From assembly GCA_905397405.1 (NCBI GenBank), contig CAJPVJ010000078.1, positions 1 through 44,651 on the forward strand: a DNA stretch of 44,651 nt, written 5' to 3'. The translations under genes were made by a program, and so were the position numbers. The DNA is from Oppiella nova (lineage: Eukaryota > Arthropoda > Arachnida > Sarcoptiformes > Oppiidae). Position 1 is the first letter of the stretch; each line of letters opens with the position of its first letter. The notes beneath the pieces were generated by a model. It had not been told where the DNA came from and ran no database searches. It saw only the letters and a program-made list of their open reading frames with translations. Below, piece by piece: positions 37,101 through 44,651 of this stretch.

Positions 37101-38960
37101 AAGGACTCATTTGAATAAATATTTGAATACAAATAATGTTTATGTAATATTGAATTAATATTAAAATATTAAAAATAAGCACAGAATATATGCAAACAAA
37201 TGTCGTGAAAAGCATTGAGAAGCATATAAAAGGTTATAAACCTTTTTTCATGACTCCATACATCGTATTGTCATATGTTATCGATTTTAAAAACTTAAGT
37301 GAAGTTAGTTTCGACAGCAATAGAGCTATAGCTGCGGTTCAAAGAAAGCTAAAGTCAATTAAATACTAATTTGATTACGAGATAAGAATCTCTAAAAGAC
37401 TTAAATTGAGAGGAACTGCTAATTTATATTAGAGTTATATTTATTACCAGTAGTTCACACGACTGAGCATTTGGTTCATTTGTATTATTTACTTATTTAT
37501 GGCTCATTGTATACTCTTTACTACTCGAGAAAGACAGAGAAACAAAAATTTAGAGGACATTTTGGTGAGTTACCACACTTACCGGAGTTCTGAGCGCTTC
37601 GGAAAAGAGAATTAATAATATGTCAAAATTATGTGTTTAAGCTATAAAACTGTTTGTAAAAAACAATTGCCGCTATAAATCTTAATGTAAAAGCAATAAA
37701 ATTTACATTTAAATCAATTTGAATATTATTTAAATTACAATAAAACTAGACAATATCGTACTTTTGAAACAGCTGGGAAATTATTTACGAATTTAAATTG
37801 ATTGCAATTATTTTAATTGTGCACTAAAATAATAAATATATAGTTTGTTCAGGGTTTTGATAAGTTATAAAATTGAATAATGTTTAATCGTTTAAAAAAC
37901 AAAAACATTAAATTCCGTTAAACATTGTTCAGAGAATAATGTGTTGATTGACATAACGAAAGGATAATTGGCTTTCAATTCTCATTATGAAAGCTAATAA
38001 ATCCATGAGATATAGTGGGTGTTATGTCCAATTAGTGATAGAAATACATTTATTTAATTATGCTGGCTATTTTTAGACCAAAAAGCATGACTTGTCAGAG
38101 TTATCAACAGATTATCCATTGATTTTATTATTGATAATGCATTAAAATAACTACAAAAAAAATTGTTTCGCAAATTAACGTTGAGATAAAATACATGACT
38201 TTCTCTACACTGCATTTAACTGATATAAATCTATTAAGCATTTCATAAAACGTATCAATGAAACTAAAACTATAAATATATAAATGTGAAAATAATTTGA
38301 TTGTGATTTGTCGGACAGATTCTGGAACAGGAAAAGTATGGCTTTCGGAGGAAACTGGAGAGTCTTGAGGGGGAATACGAGGGAAGGATAGCTGAACTGC
38401 AAACTGATCTCAAGAACGCACGACAAGAATCAGAGACACAACACATGTATTTGAGACAAACGGAGGGCGAGAAAAGCAAAATCATTCAGGAATTGATTGA
38501 ACAAAACCATCGATTGACGAATGAACTCAAACAGGTTTGCCATTCAATCCCATAATAAGCACTCATTTTTTGGGAAATTTTTATTTTCAATTTTAAACTC
38601 AATCTTTTATAATCCATTCGCATTTATTTTTAAAAATTAATTAATTTGTAAAAATTGAATAAAAAGTAAAACCTTTTCTAATTAAAATCGAGGAAAACGT
38701 TTAGATTTTAATATGAGAAACAGTTTTTCAATTAACAGAAACCAAAAACTTTAAATCTTTTAAAAAAGTTTTCTTCTTTGAATAAATGATTTCATAATTC
38801 TTTTAATTATTCAGTCGACAGAAACTGAATCATTACTGGAAAGTCAATTACAGACACTTCGAGACCAGTTTAATGTGAGGCGAACTAATCTGAATGACCA
38901 CATCGACCAACTCGAAGGACTTCGCGAAGAGGTATGACATACTGATAGGCATACAGTCAG

Positions 38961-38991
<31 letters not shown>

Positions 38992-41182
38992 CATAACCTA
39001 ATTTTGAATATAAAACATGTCAACAGAATAATAGAAAAAAGAGTCGATGTTTTAAATGTTATAATTAATTGTTTGTTTTGTGCGGCACTTATCTCTCAGA
39101 TTAATCTCTTGAGTAAAAGAAAGAGTGATTTGGAGAGAAGGATATCGTCGTTAACACAGGACAGGGAACACCTAAATGTATCTCTGGAGGAGTCAAGCGA
39201 TAGGATATTCCTGTTGGAGAAACAGTTACAGCAACAGGAGTTGGAGTTACGGACTCAACACAAAGACCTGGAAGAGCTGAGACACGCCAACAGTGAACTC
39301 CACAACAAACTGGACGCCGTGTCCCGAAAGACAGTGCCATCCGATCATAACTGCCTTAATGGTCACCACTCGCTGTTCAATGAGATCGAGATGTCTTCTG
39401 CGTCGTCAAACGACGAGGACTTGAGATCATTGAGCGGTCGCATCGATTACAACGAAGACGAGATCGATATCGACGAAAGGGACTCCTCTTACAGTTCCTC
39501 TCAGAGCGACTCATCTAAAGTAATCATTAGTTGCTTGCTCATTAATTTTTAAATACTTTTATTCAATTATATTTCAAACCAAAACTCTAGCACTCATTAA
39601 GTTATTAAACAATTTTCACATAAATTGCTTTAAATTATACCAATCTTTTGCTGTTATGATAACACTATATATTAAATGCAAACATAATTACTGATAATAT
39701 CTTTGGTCTCATCTGATGATTAGCTAAAGCAAGAGCTCATTGAGGTTTACCATCATTTGAGGCAAACCTGTCATGAATTGCACCGAAAGAGGGAAAGCAG
39801 CGGAAACTTCAACTCAACACAAGACAGCGGTATTCAAACGATTCCCGAAGAGATACCTATCAATCAGCTTAAGAGCGGAATGTTTAGGACTATTGTCAGA
39901 GACTTGATATCTCTTCTCAACGATTTGAATACAGAATACAGTGAAATGGTATTAATTATAGCTTTTCATATGAAAACACATTTGATTAAAACACATAATA
40001 ATATACAAGTTTTGATAAGAACAGTGACCTTAAAAAACGCGGCATTCATTAAATGATATGACATTTATTTGTTTCACACAATACTCTATAGCCGTGTATA
40101 GCGTGTCAAACAGTGGCCTCGGAGAGGTGCGAACTCGAGAAGTTGCGCAAAGAGGTGAGAGACCAGTCGGATCAGCTCAAGAAGTCTGCCGAACAGATGA
40201 CCGAAATGAGCAAACGGCTCACCATTCAGGAGTCGGAGCTCAATGCCATCAAAGAGGAGAGAGACACTCTCAAGAGTGACATCAGTAACGCGGGCGGACT
40301 GGCCAAGGATGAGATCGTGAAGAGGGCCTGGGAGGTGAGGGATCAGGCCGTGGCCCGCAAGAATGTGGTCGAAGTGGAACTGGCTAAGACCAGGATAGAA
40401 GTCATGCATATTAATAGTCAACTCCTGGAAACTATTCAACAAAAGATTGAGTTATCGCAGCAACTGGAACAGTGGCAGGTATGGTATGCCTCCCCATACC
40501 ACTAACCCTACCTTTCCCAAGCATTCATTGCTATTATAATTATGAGTTTAAGCTTAATATTTATTATTACTTTCGTGCAATTACTATGAAAATAATAATA
40601 ATAAAACTATCAAAAACTTAAATTAGATTATTGTTTATATAATAAATATAATCATAATGAATATAAAAGTCAAAATAAAAACTTGTATTATATAGTAGAG
40701 CAGTGCAAATGTCAGTCATTTGCGGTCCAAAACCAGTTCTTAAACAATTATGGCCTGTGTTTTAGTTTTTGTTAATTTAATATTATTTTTGCTTAAATTT
40801 TTATTATTTTTATTATTATATTTGAGAAATAATTACAATTTAGAAGATATTTGAGTCGAAAACATATATTTATCGCTATTTATAGCGAAATGTAATTTAA
40901 AACTCACGTAAACTTCTTAAGCAATTAAATCGGATTTAGAGCTAAAACTAAATCTTGAAAAATATTTTTAGATTTAAGACTAAATACATGTCTTGTCTGT
41001 TGACTGTTTAGGTGGATATGCAAATCCTTTTGGACGAACAGCTCAAGACTAAGCTCACGTCCCAAGAGATGGGCGACAAGAGACGCAACGGTGACATAAC
41101 AGCCCTCAACGCCACTGACAACAAGACATCTCCGATGGTTTCGCGCGGAACTAAATTTCTGAAGCTTTGGAGATATAATTGA
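22991..41182 (+). CDS. Bicdr: Bicdr: BICD-family-like dynein cargo adaptor (632 aa)
   Basis: Seven exons, all phase 0: 22991-23353, 38319-38534, 38815-38931, 39100-39519, 39724-39948, 40092-40478, 41012-41182. The protein is mostly coiled coil. [20 protein letters not shown] (residues 82-101) holds the CC1 box (AAELG, 91-95) through which BICD and BICDR adaptors bind the dynein light intermediate chain. SLFNEIE (323-329) fits the Spindly motif for dynactin's pointed end. An acidic Asp/Glu/Ser segment follows, then a C-terminal coiled coil (RNEELS upstream; [12 protein letters not shown] and [16 protein letters not shown] near the end) typical of BICDR cargo/Rab-binding regions. The role, by family, is recruiting dynein-dynactin to vesicles. 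Exon 6 uses the CTCTATAG acceptor at 40091, which restores phase. Intron 1 spans about 15 kb and contains an assembly duplication of 325 bp. Confidence 0.93.
25030..25480. promoter_or_regulatory. GC-richer island with (CT)n in Bicdr intron 1
   Basis: It stands out from the surrounding AT-rich intron by base composition and includes a TC run at 25096-25129. The combination resembles the Bicdr and Srrm234 upstream regions, so a regulatory element or alternative promoter is possible. No exon with good splice signals was recognised inside it. Confidence 0.3.
31012..31662. repeat. 325-bp duplicate flanking an N (contig-overlap artefact)
   Basis: Bases 31012-31336 recur without visible difference as 31338-31662 around the N at 31337. 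As at 1219, the copy boundaries coincide with the N, so two contig ends overlap by 325 bp and were not merged. Confidence 0.9.
36944..37195. repeat. 128-bp tandem duplication
   Basis: Two adjacent copies, 36944-37071 and 37072-37195, nearly identical (for example GTAAATTTT versus GTATATTTT near the start). There is no N between them. AT-rich intronic DNA. Confidence 0.85.
38961..38988. repeat. (GA)n microsatellite in Bicdr intron 3
   Basis: Pure GA run of about 28 nt, shortly after the exon ending at 38931. Confidence 0.95.
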
Positions 41183-43335
41183 TTTGCAATTGTATTTCAT
41201 GTAAAACAAGAGTCTGTGATACAAACCATAATTACATTTCATTACAGCGCCTGAAAAGTGCCTCAAATAAGTGTTATTATTAGACAACTTCTCACTGTTT
41301 TAATCGTTCAAATAGTATACAGTAATATAGAGACAATTATTTTGTAATACATTTTCATTCAAATCGTTGATAATAAGACTTTTTTGACGGCACTAACCAT
41401 TCATTACTGGTTTTCAGATTGTGATATTATATAACATTATTATGTATTATTAATATAACTATAGTTTTAAAAAATATATATTGTATTAAATTAATGTCCA
41501 AATATGTCTAAATATTTTTATTTCTGTACAAAAAGTTGATTGAATTTAAAATAAATAGTTTGATTTATAAATGATTAATAACTTTCTTTATTTGATATAC
41601 ATTTTTTTGTTAAAAATTTTTAATTAAACTTTTAATAATATATCGTAAAAGTAAATCAAATAACAAAAAAAAGTTTTTCATCAGATATTGGGTCAAACCA
41701 TAAGTAAATTGATTTTTCGACTCAAGAAATAAAGTAAAATAAAGAGTGCTTTTGAACAATAGATACACAACAAGAAAATCAAAAGTTTAGATTTCTCTTG
41801 ATTTTAAAGCAACAAAATGTATAAATAATTGATTAAATCCTAAATGATATAAAAGCGAAATAAATGAACTTTTAGTACAAAAATATAATCGGAAGACACG
41901 AAAGAGTTTTTTGTTAAAAGATTAAGAGATTTCAATCAATACACTCAATGACTTTATCTCAATATAATTTGTGTCCGATTTCTGGTAAAGTTTTTTTACC
42001 CTAACGTTAGGCATGACTTCAGAATCAAATTGTAGTCATCTTTTATGCTGAATAAAAATTATGATAATTATTGAAAACACTATTTTATGCCTTTATTGTC
42101 AAAGAAACCTTTATTTAATACATTTTTAAACATATTATACGTAGCATTACTGTATTGTGTTATTATAATCAAATAGTGTATGTAATAAATTTTTAGTTCA
42201 AATATATGTATTTATTTTTTTCGAAAAATATATTGAATTATGAGAGGCATTAAAAAGTAATAATCATATATTTAATTCAATGGTCAATGAATGAGAGATT
42301 CTGTTTGTAAGTTACCATCAAATTTCACATAAAACCCAAAAAAGTTAGTATTATTCGTGAGTTATATAATTGAATACTTACTGTATATATAGCTTACGAA
42401 TCATTCACTTAAAGTTTTATAACTTGTATTAGTATTGAATTGAATTGAAATAATAGTTTTGTATACCTTATCTTATTTTATACATACGAGTACTCAAAAT
42501 ATAATGTAGTTTACATTGAATTAAGTTATTAATATAAAAATAAAATTTATAAGAATTTGTAAAATAAACGTTCAATTTATAGAAATTGACATAAATTATA
42601 GTTTCCAGACATTCATAAACACATGGGAAGTGTATTTTATAAATAGACACAAAAGTGTTTCTTTTATTGAGAAATATTTTTGAATTTCTTTTTTACTTAA
42701 TATTTCTTTCACAACATTAGGCATTCATTTGGGAAATGTTTGAAAAATAGGTTTGAAATGATAATTATTAAACAATTTTTCGTTATAAATGTAATATTTT
42801 GATTGATAAGACATTTATTAATGTAAAAAATTGTTTTCATATTAACTTATAATAGCTATGATTAGAAATAAACACTTTCTAATAATGTACTAGTAAACAA
42901 ATTTGACAATTTTTAACTTTTAAAATAGTGTATAATTTGAGACCTTTTTTATATCAAATTATTACCGCAAATATTAAATTGTTGTGTAATTTAAACGGAA
43001 GATTTACAACTAAAATAGCGAAAGGAAAGTACGATTATTGCTAAGGATTTTCCATTTTTTCTCAGTTTTTATGTCTATATTTTGAATTTATAAAAAATGA
43101 ATCTAAACCAGGGACAATCAAGTTAAATGTTGAATGAACTATACTGCATATCAATTACAAATACTATACAAATAAATTAATTTATAAAGATATTTAGTTA
43201 ATGTTGAAATTTTCCTTTTGTATAATAAACTCATTAAAACAACTATTTATTGGAAATAATATTTTATTTGTATTAAAATCTATAATCCAAACCATTAGAT
43301 AAAACAATTGAATTGAAACTAAATATGAGAAAAAG
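41183..43335. other. Intergenic region between convergent Bicdr and ABHD11-like genes
   Basis: Bicdr 3' untranslated region followed by AT-rich sequence with several AATAAA-type motifs (for example near 41552). No supported ORF. The genes converge, so both 3' ends lie here. Confidence 0.5.
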
Positions 43336-44651
43336 TTAATTAGACTTCAAGAAAGATACGACACAATCGATGAATTCATTGGGTTTCTCAACGTGTAGAT
43401 AATGTCCAGTTCCGGGAATACATACTATTTGAATGTTAGGCATGAGTTCACGAATTGCTTTATAATCATCTTTTCTATTATGAAAATATTGAGTAAAAAT
43501 GGTTATATTTCTTATAAAAAATATATGTTATACATTTTAATAGAGTTTGCGTTCATTTATGGCATAATTTCAATAAAGCGGTGAATATTTATCGTAAACT
43601 CTATGAGACTATAATTGCAGACAACGAGAGCACTGGTCCGCGAATTTTCATTATAACTATAGCTCTGTCTGTGGCCACAAATGTGGGCCAAAAGTATAAT
43701 TAATGTACAGATTATATGACATAATAATACATTTGACACTCACTTAACATATTCTGAATTCTGGCCGTGAATTAGTAGCGACTGTCCACCAAAGGGTCGT
43801 TTCATATCTATTTGATTAATGTATTGGTTTTGAAGCATTACTTTAATGGCAGACAAATTGAATCTCCAGAACAGTTCCGATGTCTTCTCATTCTTATCTA
43901 AACTCATCAAAAAGAAGCCGCGAATGAATTGATCCTAAATTTTGACACAAAAATCGCTTTTTAATGATAGGCCACAAAACAGATACAATGAAGGCATTCA
44001 AGACATTGCCTTTATTAACCAAACTAAAACAGTAACTGAGCGAAAGCTCGGAGTCTCTCTGAGTACAGAACTCCCTACAGAGCGTTGCTTAGCCTGTTGA
44101 GCAGGCATTTGCTCCCAAAGCACTTCTTACTCCGCGGAATAGATGACAGCGGACTGATGTCCACCACAACCAACTTCTCCACTATTTCTGGCTTTTGTTT
44201 CAGAGATAAATCAGTTTTAAGACAATTAAACCATAACTGATGGCTGACTGACCCATAGAAATGAGAACTGAAGGACTACTCGACCGCCCAGACTATCATT
44301 GGGTGCCATATATTGACAAACAATTGATATAACGGTTTAGAGTAAAGTTTAGTGACATTTGAGTTAAGTTTGTGATCATTAACAGCAAAGTTTTTCCATT
44401 CGTATAGGCTTAAGACATATGTGACAAACCTGTGACCAATAAGTGTCGCCTTTTTGTAGTTATTTTCCTCGAGAAACAGATTGATATCATTAGCCATGGC
44501 TTTCAATGTACTATCAGTTCCCGATGTGTGTGGACTTAATCCATGGTTTCTCAGATCCAATGCATACACAGATCGACCGGTTTTGGCGGAAATGGATTTG
44601 GAGATCGACTTCCAGTTGTTTTTACTGCCGAAGAGTCCGTGGAATATAAGA
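43336..44651 (-). CDS. ABHD11-like alpha/beta hydrolase, 5' truncated by window and internally irregular
   Basis: Four recognisable exon segments: 44651-44430 (oxyanion segment HGLFGSKNNW, then YALDLRNHGLSPH and LIGH at the end), 44267-44131 (KPEIVEKLVVVDISPLSS), 43934-43744 (DQFIRGFF, FWRFNLSAI, QSLLIHGQNSEYV) and 43474-43336 (PNIQIVCIPGTGHYLH with the catalytic histidine, then a stop). Order and motifs match ABHD11, a mitochondrial serine hydrolase linked to protection of 2-oxoglutarate dehydrogenase lipoylation. The first exon ends inside the GHS codon, but I cannot join it to a proper GHSMGG elbow. About 40 residues of the lid are missing, and the phases around 44131/43934 do not match. 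Either this copy is damaged, the assembly is wrong there, or an exon is highly diverged. The N-terminus lies beyond the window. Confidence 0.75.
44028..44125. other. Hairpin-rich, GC-richer segment within the ABHD11-like gene
   Basis: It contains perfect short hairpins, including GAGC-GAAA-GCTC (44038-44049) and GCCTG-TTGAG-CAGGC (44092-44106), and a GGAGT/ACTCC pair (44050-44074). On the minus strand one frame is open for about 40 codons but does not resemble the ABHD11 lid. It could be a short inserted element or a structured RNA. Identity unknown. Confidence 0.35.

Larger units (their letters stand above)
23354..38318 (+). other. Bicdr intron 1, about 15 kb
   Basis: AT-rich intron with no supported exon on either strand; the scattered 60-80-codon frames have AT-biased, low-complexity composition. 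It includes a GC-richer block (25030-25480), the join duplication at 31012-31662 and a short tandem duplication at 36944-37195. Large first introns commonly hold enhancers or alternative promoters, but nothing specific is visible. Confidence 0.6.

Overview
The window is nuclear DNA of an animal, most likely an arthropod and plausibly a mite. The intergenic DNA is very AT-rich, introns are spliceosomal and mostly 50-300 nt, (GA)n/(CT)n tracts recur, and the gene set is typically metazoan. The species cannot be fixed from the sequence. Gene names come from recognising protein motifs by eye; no search was run. All exon joins quoted were checked by hand for splice signals and reading phase.

Layout. 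Minus strand: a small orphan protein gene (258-494). Srrm234 (2799-7573; SRRM2/3/4 family splicing factor with an N-terminal cwf21 domain and a C-terminal eMIC microexon-enhancer domain). A second member of the orphan family (11513-11779). ALG10 (12252-14129, complete, 469 aa). A citron/sticky-type coiled-coil and C1 protein without kinase or CNH domain (14930-18009, 751 aa). Plus strand: Bicdr, a BICD-family-like dynein cargo adaptor (22991-41182, 7 exons, 632 aa, first intron about 15 kb). Minus strand at the right edge: an ABHD11-like hydrolase (43336-44651, cut by the window and apparently damaged or mis-assembled in the middle).

Assembly. Four single Ns (1219, 7673, 9617, 31337) mark contig joins that were not collapsed. 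Those at 1219 and 31337 are flanked by 115-bp and 325-bp copies of the same sequence. Between 6624 and 12286 the scaffold holds two haplotypes side by side: 6624-7672 matches 9618-10715 in the same orientation, and 7674-9616 is the reverse complement of 10344-12286. The Srrm234 first exon therefore appears three times and the small orphan gene twice, but the locus is probably single. Its true minus-strand order would be ALG10, orphan gene, Srrm234. The two haplotypes differ by scattered substitutions, an in-frame 3-nt indel and a replaced block.

Main points of interest. (1) Srrm234 combines an SRRM2-like cwf21 start, an alternative first exon whose start resembles the SRRM3/4 N-terminus, an 18-nt candidate microexon and an eMIC domain split by the last intron. 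(2) The citron homologue lacks kinase, PH and CNH regions and carries a 16-bp minisatellite in intron 1. (3) An undescribed small basic protein family shares an ESYQRH motif. (4) Bicdr retains a dynein-binding CC1 box and a Spindly-like motif. (5) The ABHD11-like gene has lost a recognisable nucleophile elbow and lid, and a hairpin-rich, GC-richer segment sits where the lid exon should be.

No prokaryotic features, CRISPR arrays, rRNA or convincing tRNA genes were seen. The long stretches 18.3-22.0 kb, 23.4-38.3 kb and 41.2-43.3 kb are AT-rich DNA in which I find no exons.
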